Part shown: positions 33,030 to 42,281 of the stretch, piece after piece | Layout of the letters: each line of letters begins with the position of its first letter | Position numbering within the stretch: position 1 is the stretch's first letter | Made by a program: the position numbers and the translations under genes | Assembly: GCA_015056055.1 (NCBI GenBank) | Contig: SVHC01000021.1 | Coordinates: 1 to 54,256, forward strand | Reading direction: 5' to 3' | From: Clostridiales bacterium | GTDB lineage: Bacteria; Bacillota; Clostridia; Christensenellales; Aristaeellaceae | DNA: 54,256 bases | The notes under the pieces: generated by a model | The model's input: only the letters and a program-made list of their open reading frames with translations | Database searches by the model: none | Told to the model about the DNA's origin: nothing

Positions 33030-34172
33030 TTAAAAGTCGTCGTCCTTTTCTCCGCTTACGCTGCGGAGCTTTCTATTGATGGCACGCGTGCGCACGTCCA
33101 CGCTGTCCAGATCGCTGATTGCGCCCTGCAGACGGCTGCGTGCCTTGTCAACCGCCTCGCCATAGCGGGCAAATTCTGTTCTTACCGCACCCAGAAGCTG
33201 CCATACCTCGCCGGTGCGCTTTTCGATGGCAACGGAGCGGAAACCCATCTGCAAACTGTTGAGCAGCGCTGCCAGCGTAGAAGGCCCGCAAGTCACCACG
33301 CGCAGTTCACGCTGCAGTTTTTCGCACAGGCCGGGCCGTTTCATAACCTCGGCATACAGGCTTTCCACCGGCAGAAACATCACGGCAAAATCCGTTGTTT
33401 TGGGCGGCTTGATATATTTATCGTGGATTCGGCGCGCTTCTTCGATAACAGCGCGTTCCAGAGCCGCGGCGCACTTTTTGACGGTTTCGGAATCGCCCGT
33501 TTCCGTCGCATCGATCAGGCGGCGGTAATCCTCCTGCGGGAATTTGGAATCGACGGGCAGATACACCGCCTCGTCCTCCCTGCCCGGCATTCGGATGGCG
33601 AATTCCACCCGGTTTGCGCCTTCGATATTCACGTTTGCCTCGTACTGCGAAGGAGCAAGCGTTTCTTCCAGCAGCGCGGCAAGGCGAATCTCACCCCATG
33701 TGCCGCGCAGGCTTACGTTGGAAAACACCTTTTTCAGATCGCTTACGCCCATGGCAAGGCTGTTCATTTCGCCAAGCCCTCTGTGCACGCTTTCAAGCTG
33801 CTTGCTTATCACCTGAAAGGATTCGCCCAGACGCGCTTCCAGCGTAGTCTGCAATCGCGTGTCCACCATCTTTTGCATCTGTTCCAGGCGCGTTTCCATC
33901 AGCAGGCGCATTTTTTCCTGACTGTCCTCCACGCCGTCCGACACATGCGAAAGCTGCTCGGCAGCCGCGCTGAGATTCCGGCTGAGAATATCCAGCGCCT
34001 GATTGGCCTGATCGTTATCCCGGCGCGTCTGAGCCGAAATTGCTCGCAGCGATTTACGCAGTCTGGCCGTTTGCCGTGCCTGAAGAATAACCAGCACGCA
34101 GCCTATGACCAGCGAGCACAGAACGATCACGACCGCCGGATTCTGATTGGCATATGCCATCCATTCGTTCAT
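33030..34172 (-). CDS. rmuC: RmuC-family protein
   Basis: The 380-aa protein has an N-terminal membrane helix (residues 12-29), a coiled-coil stretch to about 120, and the RmuC nuclease-like domain (LRGTWGEIRLAALLEETLAP, PVDSKFPQEDYRRLIDA, FAVMFLPVESLYAEVMKRPG). RmuC limits inverted-repeat recombination in E. coli. Its start codon overlaps the stop of the upstream flavoprotein gene (ATGA). Confidence 0.93.
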   Translation of the reverse strand: MNEWMAYANQNPAVVIVLCSLVIGCVLVILQARQTARLRKSLRAISAQTRRDNDQANQALDILSRNLSAAAEQLSHVSDGVEDSQEKMRLLMETRLEQMQKMVDTRLQTTLEARLGESFQVISKQLESVHRGLGEMNSLAMGVSDLKKVFSNVSLRGTWGEIRLAALLEETLAPSQYEANVNIEGANRVEFAIRMPGREDEAVYLPVDSKFPQEDYRRLIDATETGDSETVKKCAAALERAVIEEARRIHDKYIKPPKTTDFAVMFLPVESLYAEVMKRPGLCEKLQRELRVVTCGPSTLAALLNSLQMGFRSVAIEKRTGEVWQLLGAVRTEFARYGEAVDKARSRLQGAISDLDSVDVRTRAINRKLRSVSGEKDDDF

Positions 34173-35728
34173 TTCTTTTCTTTCTCCATCAGGGCAAGTG
34201 CGCAGCGGATTCCGTCCACCGCAGCGGAAGTGATGCCGCCCGCATAGCCCGCGCCTTCACCGCAGGGGAAAAGGCCCGAAAGGCTTGCTTCGCAGCTTTC
34301 GCCGCGCGGTATGCGAACCGGCGAGGAAGAACGCGTTTCAACGCCCGTCAAAACCGCATCCTTCTGCGCAAAGCCGCGCAGACGCCTGTCAAAAACCTCA
34401 ATGCCGCCGCGGATTCCCTGCACGGCAAAATCCGGCAGACATTCGGAAAGGTTCATCCATGTAACGCCCGGCTGATAGCTGGGTTTTACGCTGCCCGCGC
34501 CGGAGGAAGCCTTATTCTTCAGGAAATCGCCCACGAGCTGCGCAGGTGCGCGATAGCCGCCGATGCCAAAGGCACGCTGTTCCCATGCGCGCGCGAAACG
34601 CACGCCCGCAAGGGGATCATCCGCACCGAAATCTTCCACCCTTACATCCACCAGAAGGGCGCTGTTGGCATTTTCTGCGGCGCGGGCATGTTCGCTCATG
34701 CCGTTGACCACGACGCCGCCCTTTTCCGATGCGGCTGCAATCACGCGTCCGCCCGGGCACATGCAGAAGGTATAGATGCCGCGTCCGTCCGGAAGGCGTG
34801 CGCTGAGCTTGTACTCCGCCGCGCCGAGCGCCGGATGGCCCGCAAACTGACCGTACTGCGAACGGTCGATCAGGGTTTGCTTGTGTTCGATACGCGCACC
34901 GATGGAGAACGGTTTGGGTTCCAGACGCACGCCCGTTTTCATCAGCATTTCAAAGGTATCTCTCGCACTGTGACCCACGGCAAGGATCACGGCGGATGCG
35001 GGGATTTCCTTTTCCTCGCCGCATGCGTTTTTCACGACCACGCCGGTGAGAGAGCCGTTTTCGCTCTTAAGGCCGGTCAGGCAATGTTCAAAAAAGATTT
35101 CGCCGCCCAGGGAAAGGATGCGTTCGCGGATGTTTCTGACAACCACGGTGAGCTTATCCGTTCCGATGTGGGGCTTTGCCATGTACAGAATATCCTCGGG
35201 CGCGCCGCACTCGTGCAGGGTGCGAAGTACGCGGCCGATATGTTCGCTTTTGATGCCGGTGGTAAGCTTGCCATCCGAAAACGCACCCGCGCCGCCCTCG
35301 CCGAACTGCACATTGCTGGTTTCATCCAGGTCCCCGCCCGCCCAGAAAGCAGATACATCGCGCTTTCTGTCCTCCACGCGGCGGCCGCGCTCAACAACGA
35401 TGGGGCATGCTCCTGCCTCCGCCAACGTAAGCGCAGCAAACAGGCCCGCCGGGCCAAGACCGACAACAACGGGTCTTGCGCGCAGGGCAACCTTTTCGAT
35501 GGGCGCAAACTCCTCCGCCTCGACCAGCTGACCGAAGGGAACGCGCCGCTTTGTTTCCACATCCATGGAAATCACGAAATGCACGTCCGCCTTATCGCGC
35601 GCGTCCACGGATTTCTTGCGGATATGTACGTCCAGAATATCGCTCTGTGCCAGTTTCAGCATGCGCGCTGCGGTGGCGCGAACGTCCGCATCCAGCGCAA
35701 TTTTCACATTTGTAATGCGGTAAATCAT
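34169..35728 (-). CDS. FAD-dependent oxidoreductase (COG2509 type)
   Basis: The 519-aa flavoprotein has a small N-terminal RNA-binding-like fold (YRITNVKIALDADVRATAAR), then an FAD-binding site VVVGLGPAGLFAALTLAEAG with ERG and a later FPCGEGAGYAGGITSAAVDG near the end. Members are called uncharacterised FAD-dependent dehydrogenases and have no proven substrate. The start is the ATG of an ATGA overlap with the upstream gene; a start 16 codons earlier would lie inside that gene. It is in the middle of a coupled operon between another flavoprotein and rmuC. Confidence 0.9.
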   Translation of the reverse strand: MIYRITNVKIALDADVRATAARMLKLAQSDILDVHIRKKSVDARDKADVHFVISMDVETKRRVPFGQLVEAEEFAPIEKVALRARPVVVGLGPAGLFAALTLAEAGACPIVVERGRRVEDRKRDVSAFWAGGDLDETSNVQFGEGGAGAFSDGKLTTGIKSEHIGRVLRTLHECGAPEDILYMAKPHIGTDKLTVVVRNIRERILSLGGEIFFEHCLTGLKSENGSLTGVVVKNACGEEKEIPASAVILAVGHSARDTFEMLMKTGVRLEPKPFSIGARIEHKQTLIDRSQYGQFAGHPALGAAEYKLSARLPDGRGIYTFCMCPGGRVIAAASEKGGVVVNGMSEHARAAENANSALLVDVRVEDFGADDPLAGVRFARAWEQRAFGIGGYRAPAQLVGDFLKNKASSGAGSVKPSYQPGVTWMNLSECLPDFAVQGIRGGIEVFDRRLRGFAQKDAVLTGVETRSSSPVRIPRGESCEASLSGLFPCGEGAGYAGGITSAAVDGIRCALALMEKEKK

Positions 35729-36936
35729 CCTTTTGCCGCCTCGCTTCCTGCCAAAAGTCCGCTTGCCCAGGCCCACTGCAGATTGTAGCCGCCGCAGCTG
35801 CCGTCCACGTTCAGAATTTCACCCGCCGCGTACAGATGCGGCACTTTTTTCGATTCCATGGTATAGGGATCAAAATCCTTCGTATCCACGCCGCCTGCCA
35901 TGACCTGCGCACCGGCATAGCCGTTCGTACCGGTCACTTCCAGACGCCATCCGGTAAGGACGGAGGCTATCGCGCGGAGTTCCTTATCCGTAAGAGAACC
36001 TGCGGTGCGGGAAAGCGGCATGGCGCCGGCTTCCTTCAGGACGACCTGACCGAATCTTTTGGGCACAATGCCGGTGAGGAAATCCTCCAAAGCGCGCACG
36101 GAAAGGCGCTCTCTTCTCGCCCACAGAAGCTTTGCATCCTCCAAGGCGCAGATTTCGATTTCGGCATGCTTTTTATCCAGCAGCGCATAGGAAAGCGGGC
36201 GGGATACCTGCATCACGGCAGGGCCGGAAACGCCGTAATCCGTGAACAGGATTTCACCCTTGGAAGCGGCAACTTCCTTTCCGTCCACCAGTGCGCGGGC
36301 CCATCCGTCGATTTTGATGCCCTTCAAGGCACGCACAGATTCCGGCTGCGTTTTGATCTGCACAAGCGCAGGAACGCAGGGCGTGACCTTATGACCCAGC
36401 TGGCGCATAATTTTCATTCCTGCGCCGTCGCCGCCCAGATTCGGGGCAGCCATTCCGCCCATTGCGCAAATCACGCGATTTGCACGGATGCTCCGTCCGT
36501 CCTTCGCCTGCACGCGGAAACCGTTTTTCTCCGGCTGCACGGATGCGACCTCAAATTCCACAACCGTTTCGCCGCCCAGCTCTTCATAGCCCAATCGCAG
36601 CGCATCCAGAACGCTCGCCGCCTGATTGCTGCGCGGGAACACGCGTCCGCCGTATTCTTCGCGGGACTCAAGGCCGAGTTCGCGGAAGAATTCACACACC
36701 GTCATCGGCGAGAACTTCTCCATCGCAGGACGCACAAAGGCGGGACTTCCGAAATAATCCTCCGCTTTTGCCAGCGTATTTGTCAGGTTGCAGCGCCCGT
36801 TTCCGGTGGCAAGCAGACGTTTTCCCACGCGCTGCTGTTTTTCCACGATCATAGTGCGCCTTCCGGCTCTTGCCGCTGCGATGCCCGCAATCAGCCCGGC
36901 TGCGCCGCCGCCCAGTATCAATACGTCTGCCGTCAT
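35725..36936 (-). CDS. HI0933/YhiN-family flavoprotein
   Basis: The 403-aa protein has the FAD dinucleotide motif ILGGGAAGLIAGIAAARAG at its start, the family hallmark KRLLATGNGRCNLTN, GRVFPRSNQAASVLDAL, and the closing FAD contact GEILNVDGSCGGYNLQWAW. The family (BaiN/HI0933) includes a proposed bile acid reductase in gut Clostridia, but this member cannot be assigned a substrate. Both ends overlap neighbours by ATGA. Confidence 0.92.
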   Translation of the reverse strand: MTADVLILGGGAAGLIAGIAAARAGRRTMIVEKQQRVGKRLLATGNGRCNLTNTLAKAEDYFGSPAFVRPAMEKFSPMTVCEFFRELGLESREEYGGRVFPRSNQAASVLDALRLGYEELGGETVVEFEVASVQPEKNGFRVQAKDGRSIRANRVICAMGGMAAPNLGGDGAGMKIMRQLGHKVTPCVPALVQIKTQPESVRALKGIKIDGWARALVDGKEVAASKGEILFTDYGVSGPAVMQVSRPLSYALLDKKHAEIEICALEDAKLLWARRERLSVRALEDFLTGIVPKRFGQVVLKEAGAMPLSRTAGSLTDKELRAIASVLTGWRLEVTGTNGYAGAQVMAGGVDTKDFDPYTMESKKVPHLYAAGEILNVDGSCGGYNLQWAWASGLLAGSEAAKG

Positions 36937-39068
36937 TGTTCAATCTCCAATCGGTCGATTGTTGCTTTGTCTGCAAAGAACATCAATTTGTGCAGCGCAC
37001 GGGAACAGGCGGTGTAAAGCCTGCGCCGTTCGCCGTCGTCAATTTCAATATCCGGCCATACAACCGCAACCGCATCAAATTCCATGCCCTTGAGCATGTG
37101 ATAGCAGGCAACGGCAATATCATCGGATTCATAAAGGCTGTCGTCATCCCCATCCAGAAGGTACGCGCCTTCGATTTTGCGGCTGAGACTGTCTGCCTGC
37201 TTTGCCGTGCGCGTGACCACCGCAACGCGGCGATATTCCGTGCGCATCTGTTTAACTGCCTCAACCACGGCGCTTTCATCGTATTCCAATACGGCAGGCT
37301 TGTCGCCCTCGCGTCCGAACGGAATGATTGCCTCGGTTTCCGGCAGCAGCGAATTCAAAAAACGCGTGATCGGCAGGGTCGATCGATAGCATTTGCCCAA
37401 AGTCAGAACCGGAGCTTCCTTCAGTCCGAAGCACGAAGCCCATTCCTCCGGTCTGCATGCCTCCATGCCCGGGCAGGTGCGCTGCCTGGGGTCGCCCAGC
37501 AGCGTAACTTTTGCATTTGGATAATAAAGCGACAGTGCACGCAGCGCCGCATGGGAATAATCCTGCGCCTCGTCCACAATCAGGTGGCGGATGTTTTTAT
37601 CCGGCTGCGTAAAGCCGAGTTCCAGCATAATGCATGCGATGGCGGCGGCATCCTCCCACCAGACGCATCGCGCCTGCGCATTTTCCTCCGCTGCTTCGCG
37701 CAGAGCCTCCGGCGCATCCTGCATCATATTGGCAAACAGGCGCAAAGGATCGGTTTCCGTCATGCGCTTTATCAGCGCGCGTGCCGGATACAGGCGCTGC
37801 ATGGCAGCCATGCGCGCTGCCGTGGCAAGCTGCTTGCCTTTGAAGCGGCCAATCATGCTTTTTTCGTACTGCTTTTCCAGTGCGCTCGTCCAGGTTTCAA
37901 GCCGCTGATTCAGAACCGTCTGAATGCGCAGCATGCGAAGCGCCGGAGACAGGATCGAAAATTCCTTTGTGTACATATATTTCAGCTGCTTTGCCTCGGC
38001 AAGCACCTGACCTTCGATGATTACATCCTCGAAATCCGGTCCGTGGGTTCGATAGTGGGCACAGTATGCGCGGATCTTTTTCAAAAATGCCGCGCCGCTT
38101 TTGTACTGCACGCTTTCGCGCCGCAGGGTATATTCCGCATCCGTCAGCCTGCCAAGCTGGCGCACAGGCAATTCCACCTGCGCACCCAGAAGCGCGGTCA
38201 TGATTTCGTGCAGCGTGCGGGAGCGTGTATTTTCCTCGCCGAGCTCCGGAAGCACAGTGGAAATGTACTCCCCAAAGGCGTTCGATGGCGAAAGGATAAT
38301 AATCCTTTTGGAATCCAGGCTGTCCCTGTGACGGTACATCAGATACGCCGCGCGGTGCATGGCAACGGAAGTTTTTCCCGAGCCGGCAGCACCGACCACG
38401 CACAGGAGCTTGACATTGTCATACCGAACGGCAACGCTCTGCTCCTTCTGAATGGTGGAAACGATCTGGCGCATGTGATTATCCGTCGCGCCGGAAAGGA
38501 TGTCCAGAAGCAGTTCATCTTCGATGGACATTTCGGTATCGATATAGTAAGCCAGTCGGCCGTTTTCCATTTTGTACTGGCGCTTCAAAAGCATCTGTCC
38601 GCGCATGATTCCGTCCGGGCAGGTATAGGAAACCTCCCCCGGCATGGAATCGTAATACAGGGCACAAACCGGAGCACGCCAGTCGTACACCACGTTTTTC
38701 CCGGTGGCGGGATCGGTCAGCGAATACAGGCCGATCACGATTTTTTCAATTTCCTCCGCGCCCGCCTCGCGGAAATCCACGCGGGCAAAGAAGGGGTTGA
38801 GCAGCATCTGCGTGAACTGCTTTTCGTTTTGCTTGTTCCGGTCGTACCGGGCCAGATAATGATGCACTTCCTGCGAAATCTGCTCCAGGTCCTTGGGCGA
38901 CAGCGCCGTTGGCTTCAAGCGGAGTTCCTCCCACGCATCCACCAGCATCAGGCGAATGGATTCCATGTTTCCGTCCGCAAAGCCCTTCGCCTTTTCAATC
39001 GCCGCAGAAAGCAGCTGCTGCACCCGGGCCGTAAACAGCTGTTCTTCCTGCAGCTGCGTAATCTGCAT
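36933..39068 (-). CDS. HelD/UvrD-like superfamily 1 helicase
   Basis: The 711-aa ATPase has an N-terminal coiled coil, a P-loop VVGAAGSGKTSVAMHRAAYL at about 247-266, IVDEAQDYS (motif II), LGDPRQRTCPGM (motif III), YRSTLPITRFLN (motif IV), and a C-terminal motif VI region (YTACSRALHKLMFF). This is the layout of HelD, which strips stalled RNA polymerase from DNA in Firmicutes; a repair helicase IV is the alternative. It is the first gene of a five-gene operon. AGGAG lies ten bases before the start. Confidence 0.92.
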   Translation of the reverse strand: MQITQLQEEQLFTARVQQLLSAAIEKAKGFADGNMESIRLMLVDAWEELRLKPTALSPKDLEQISQEVHHYLARYDRNKQNEKQFTQMLLNPFFARVDFREAGAEEIEKIVIGLYSLTDPATGKNVVYDWRAPVCALYYDSMPGEVSYTCPDGIMRGQMLLKRQYKMENGRLAYYIDTEMSIEDELLLDILSGATDNHMRQIVSTIQKEQSVAVRYDNVKLLCVVGAAGSGKTSVAMHRAAYLMYRHRDSLDSKRIIILSPSNAFGEYISTVLPELGEENTRSRTLHEIMTALLGAQVELPVRQLGRLTDAEYTLRRESVQYKSGAAFLKKIRAYCAHYRTHGPDFEDVIIEGQVLAEAKQLKYMYTKEFSILSPALRMLRIQTVLNQRLETWTSALEKQYEKSMIGRFKGKQLATAARMAAMQRLYPARALIKRMTETDPLRLFANMMQDAPEALREAAEENAQARCVWWEDAAAIACIMLELGFTQPDKNIRHLIVDEAQDYSHAALRALSLYYPNAKVTLLGDPRQRTCPGMEACRPEEWASCFGLKEAPVLTLGKCYRSTLPITRFLNSLLPETEAIIPFGREGDKPAVLEYDESAVVEAVKQMRTEYRRVAVVTRTAKQADSLSRKIEGAYLLDGDDDSLYESDDIAVACYHMLKGMEFDAVAVVWPDIEIDDGERRRLYTACSRALHKLMFFADKATIDRLEIEQ

Positions 39069-39114
39069 ATCGGTTCACTCCTCGGTTTAAGGAATAGGTT
39101 GTGTTTTGCAAAAC

Positions 39115-39170
39115 ACCTCATCAGTCTCGCTGCGCTCGACAGCTTCTCCTCAAGGAGAAGCCTTACGGTC
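39115..39170. repeat. dispersed repeat family A, copy 1
   Basis: CACCTCATCAGTCTCGCTGC, then GACAGCTTCTCCTCAAGGAGAAGCC, the latter with a CTTCTCC/GGAGAAG hairpin. The same block recurs at 46400, 48065 and 50138. Confidence 0.75.
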
Positions 39171-39209
39171 GAAGTAGCCGACTGTTTTCAGGACAGCATA
39201 ATTCATTTT

Positions 39210-39276
39210 ATTATAGCACAGTTTCGTGAAAAATTCTATTGTTTCTCTTTTCGAATCGCGCAAAACGCGCTATAAT
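39210..39276. promoter_or_regulatory. divergent -10 boxes for the helicase and nadE
   Basis: TATAAT is present on the minus strand at 39215-39210 and on the plus strand at 39271-39276. Neither has a good -35 box at 17 bases; the plus-strand one is preceded by GCGCAAAACGCGC, a small palindrome that could be an operator. Confidence 0.4.
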
Positions 39277-39312
39277 ATAGGCAAATACAGTATTTTCCGG
39301 GAGGTTTGGTCC

Positions 39313-41190
39313 ATGCATTACGGATTTATTCGCACGGCGGCAGCTTCGCCGCGCGTATACCTCGCCGATACGGCATCCAACATCAACGAAATCCGCAATC
39401 TTATGCAAAAAGCGGAAGAAAAACAGGTGGAGCTTCTGGTGCTGCCGGAAATGTGCATCACCGGCGCTACCATCGGCGATCTCGTTTTCCAGAATACGCT
39501 TCTCACAGGCGCGCTGAACGGGCTGAAAAATCTTTGCGAAGCGAGTAAAAATGTTTCCTTCGCAGCGGTCGTCGGTCTCCCGTTTGCGCTTTCTTCCCGC
39601 ATTTTCAACTGTGCCGCCGTTATCAAGGGCGGAAAGGTTCTGGGTCTTGTGCCCATGAAGGGCGATTTACGCTATTTTGCCGCGCCGGATGCATACGCAG
39701 GCTCCGTGCGGGTGTTTGGCGAAGATGTTCCTTTTGGACGCGACCTGATCTTCGCATGCGAAAATGATTCTGACTTCACCTTTGCAGTCGCATCGGGAGA
39801 GGATGCGTTCTCCGTTTCCTCCGAAGGCAATAGCCTTGCGCTTGCGGGCGCTTCCATTATTGCCTGCCCCGCCTGCGCATGCGAACTGGCAGGACGCGCC
39901 GAATACCGCCGCATGATGCTGGGCAGCTATTCCGCACGTCTCACCGCAGGCTGCGTTTACGCCTGCCCCGGAAAGGGCGAATCCGTTACGGACTGCGTTT
40001 ATTCCGGTCACAGCCTGATTTTTGAAAACGGCCGTATGCTTGCCGAATCCCGCTGGCAGGAAGGACTCACCGTAAGCGAAATCGACTGCGCATTCCTGAT
40101 GGCGGAGCGCCGCCGCAGAAGTGACTTTGCCGCAGAAGCCGCTGCACGAACGATTTTCTTCCCGATGGAGATGAGGGAGCTTTCCCTCACGCGGCACATT
40201 TCCGCCATGCCTTTCATTCCGGAAGATGAAGAGGCACGCACCGCACGCTGCGCAGAAATCCTGCACATTCAGGCCGCTGCCCTTGCACAGAGGCTTATGC
40301 ATACCCACGCAAAGTGCGCCGTTATCGGCGTATCGGGCGGCCTTGATTCCACGCTGGCTCTGATTGCAGCAGCGCGCGCACTGGATATCGCAGAGCTTGA
40401 CCGCAAAGCACTTCTCGCCGTGACCATGCCGTGCTTTGGCACCACATCGCGCACGCGCAACAACGCCCTGAAGCTTGCCGAAGGTCTTGGCGCCACGCTG
40501 ATGGAGGTCAACATCGGCCGCAGCGTTCTTGCACATTTTGAAGATATCGGCCATTCGCCCGAAACGCACGACGTCACCTTCGAAAATTCCCAGGCGCGCG
40601 AACGCACGCAGGTTCTGATGGACCTTGCAAACCGTCACGGCGGATTCGTGGTCGGCACGGGCGACCTTTCGGAACTTGCGCTCGGCTGGGCGACCTACAA
40701 CGGCGATCACATGTCCATGTACGGCGTAAACGGCTCTATTCCCAAAACGCTCATTCGCCATGTGGTGCGCTATGCCGCCGACACCACGGACAACGCCATT
40801 CTGCGCGAGGCACTCCTCGATGTACTGGATACGCCCGTAAGCCCCGAGCTTCTGCCGCCGGTGGACGGCGATATCGCGCAGAAGACCGAGGATATCGTCG
40901 GTCCCTATGAATTGCACGATTTCATGCTGTATCACCTGATTCGCCGCGGAGATTCGCCCGAAAAGGCCATGCGACTTGCACAGCATGCCTTTAAAGGACA
41001 GTATGACGATGATACCATCCGCAAGTGGCTGAAAACCTTTGTGCGCCGCTTCTTCGCGCAGCAGTTCAAGCGTTCCTGTCTGCCCGACGGCGCAAAGGTC
41101 GGCACCGTTTCCTTCTCTCCACGCAGCGACTGGAAAATGCCCTCCGACGCCTCCGGCGCACTGTGGGCCGAAAACGCGCAGAATTGTTGA
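39313..41190 (+). CDS. nadE: NAD+ synthetase with altered glutaminase domain
   Basis: The 625-aa protein has the two-domain form of glutamine-dependent NAD synthetase. Residues 1-270 are the nitrilase-type glutaminase domain and 310-625 the NH3-dependent synthetase, which is intact: ATP loop GVSGGLDSTLALIAAARAL, MPCFGTTSRTRNNA, GTGDLSELALGWATYNGDHM. In the glutaminase domain Glu46 (LPEMCITG) is present and Lys116 is near its place. The nucleophile motif, usually EICEDLW, reads VASGEDAF, so the Cys is Gly162, and the NYGEFYE region is shortened. It probably uses free ammonia. The start is at GGGAGG-ATG; 29 upstream codons are rejected. Confidence 0.93.
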   Translation: MHYGFIRTAAASPRVYLADTASNINEIRNLMQKAEEKQVELLVLPEMCITGATIGDLVFQNTLLTGALNGLKNLCEASKNVSFAAVVGLPFALSSRIFNCAAVIKGGKVLGLVPMKGDLRYFAAPDAYAGSVRVFGEDVPFGRDLIFACENDSDFTFAVASGEDAFSVSSEGNSLALAGASIIACPACACELAGRAEYRRMMLGSYSARLTAGCVYACPGKGESVTDCVYSGHSLIFENGRMLAESRWQEGLTVSEIDCAFLMAERRRRSDFAAEAAARTIFFPMEMRELSLTRHISAMPFIPEDEEARTARCAEILHIQAAALAQRLMHTHAKCAVIGVSGGLDSTLALIAAARALDIAELDRKALLAVTMPCFGTTSRTRNNALKLAEGLGATLMEVNIGRSVLAHFEDIGHSPETHDVTFENSQARERTQVLMDLANRHGGFVVGTGDLSELALGWATYNGDHMSMYGVNGSIPKTLIRHVVRYAADTTDNAILREALLDVLDTPVSPELLPPVDGDIAQKTEDIVGPYELHDFMLYHLIRRGDSPEKAMRLAQHAFKGQYDDDTIRKWLKTFVRRFFAQQFKRSCLPDGAKVGTVSFSPRSDWKMPSDASGALWAENAQNC

Positions 41191-41281
41191 TTTCACGAAA
41201 ATTTTTGCCCGCATGCGTATTTTCTGCCATTCAAATCCATAATAAATGATGACCCCAACATTCTAAGGAGGAATCATTATT

Positions 41282-41536
41282 ATGAAAAAACTGGGTTTGA
41301 TGGTACTGGTATTTGCCCTGTGCACTGTGCTTTCCGGCTGCTGGAACGGCTCCCCGATGGATAATTCCGCAGTCCAGCCGACCTTCGGCGCCGCTCCCGA
41401 AGCCACAAACGATCCCTTCATGGGCGATACCGCAGCCACCCCGCTTACCGGCGAGGCAGGCGAAATCAGCAGTACCGGCGTTGACCCGTCCGCTACCGAT
41501 GCGCCGCTTTCGGACAACGGTATTGCCGGAATGTAA
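41282..41536 (+). CDS. small lipoprotein of unknown function
   Basis: The 84-aa product has a lipoprotein signal (KKLGLMVLVFALCTVLSGCW; lipobox LSGC with Cys20) and a short acidic, Ala/Thr/Pro-rich tail without a recognisable fold. AAGGAGG lies nine bases before the ATG, and a strong terminator follows. It could share the nadE transcript, since no terminator is seen between them. Low-complexity lipoproteins like this are common in Clostridia and have no assigned role. Confidence 0.75.
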   Translation: MKKLGLMVLVFALCTVLSGCWNGSPMDNSAVQPTFGAAPEATNDPFMGDTAATPLTGEAGEISSTGVDPSATDAPLSDNGIAGM

Positions 41537-41548
41537 TTGCACTTTGAG

Positions 41549-41578
41549 TTCCCGCAGGCTTTGGCTTGCGGGAATTTT
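41549..41578 (+). terminator. terminator after the lipoprotein gene
   Basis: TTCCCGCAGGC pairs with GCTTGCGGGAA and is followed by TTTTT. Confidence 0.9.
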
Positions 41579-41583
41579 TCTGC

Positions 41584-41612
41584 TTGTCAGTTTTGAACGC
41601 ATGTGATATAGT
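41584..41612 (+). promoter_or_regulatory. promoter of the phosphodiesterase gene
   Basis: TTGTCA, 17 bases, TATAGT, directly after the terminator; AAGGA precedes the ATG at 41647. Confidence 0.6.
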
Positions 41613-41646
41613 AAGCTTTATAAGAAATCGAAGGATGTGCCGCCAT

Positions 41647-42216
41647 ATGAAATGGATGATTGCATCGGATATTCACGGTTCTGCCCACTGGTGCGAAAAA
41701 ATGCTGGCCCGGTTTGAGGCGGAAAAAGCCGATAGACTGCTTCTTTTGGGCGACCTGCTTTATCATGGTCCCAGAAATGATTTGCCCGAAGGCTACGCGC
41801 CCAAAAGCGTGATTGCGCTGCTGAACGGCATGAAGGAGAAAATTCTGTGCGTCCGCGGAAATTGCGAAGCCGAGGTTGACCAGATGGTGCTTTCTTTCCC
41901 GGTGATGGCGGAATATGCCGTGCTTCCCGCGGGAAACAATCTGATTTACGCCGCGCATGGGCACCACGCCGGTGAAACCGCTCCGCCGCCTTTGTGCCCG
42001 GGCGATATTCTCCTTTGCGGACATACGCACATTCCGAGGTGCGCCGTGCATGAAAATTTTGTCTATCTCAATCCCGGCTCCGTTTCCATTCCCAAGGAAA
42101 ACAGCGCGCACGGATATATGATTTTTGAGGACGATACCTTCACATGGAAGGATATTGAAAGCGGAAATGCTTATATGCAGTTCCGAGCGGGTAGCACTGC
42201 CCCCACTTCGATTTAA
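41647..42216 (+). CDS. YfcE/MJ0936-family phosphodiesterase
   Basis: The 189-aa protein is a small calcineurin-like metallophosphoesterase with all metal-binding motifs: ASDIHGS at the N-terminus, LLGDLLYHGPRN, VRGNCEAEVD, YAAHGHHAG and LCGHTHIP. YfcE-type enzymes split phosphodiesters in vitro; the cellular substrate is unknown. The start at MKWMIASDIHG puts the first motif in its normal place; a longer start would cover the terminator and promoter. A dispersed repeat begins on the base after the stop codon. Confidence 0.92.
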   Translation: MKWMIASDIHGSAHWCEKMLARFEAEKADRLLLLGDLLYHGPRNDLPEGYAPKSVIALLNGMKEKILCVRGNCEAEVDQMVLSFPVMAEYAVLPAGNNLIYAAHGHHAGETAPPPLCPGDILLCGHTHIPRCAVHENFVYLNPGSVSIPKENSAHGYMIFEDDTFTWKDIESGNAYMQFRAGSTAPTSI

Positions 42217-42281
42217 CAGAGCCCGAAAAAACCTGCAAGGCAAGGGAGCTTGCTTAAACGCAAGTGACCGCAGACTGCAAG
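42217..42281. repeat. dispersed repeat family B, copy 1
   Basis: It starts CAGAGCCCGAAAAAACCTGC, has AAGGGAGCTTGC, and ends CAAGTGACCGCAGACTGCAAG. A second copy lies at the right edge of the window (54171-54256). It abuts the stop codon of the phosphodiesterase gene. Confidence 0.75.

Noticed and set aside
36870-39275. 801-codon plus-strand frame
   Set aside because: Shadow of the HelD-like gene, whose helicase motifs are clear on the minus strand.
39667-41214. 515-codon minus-strand frame
   Set aside because: Shadow of nadE with no start signal.
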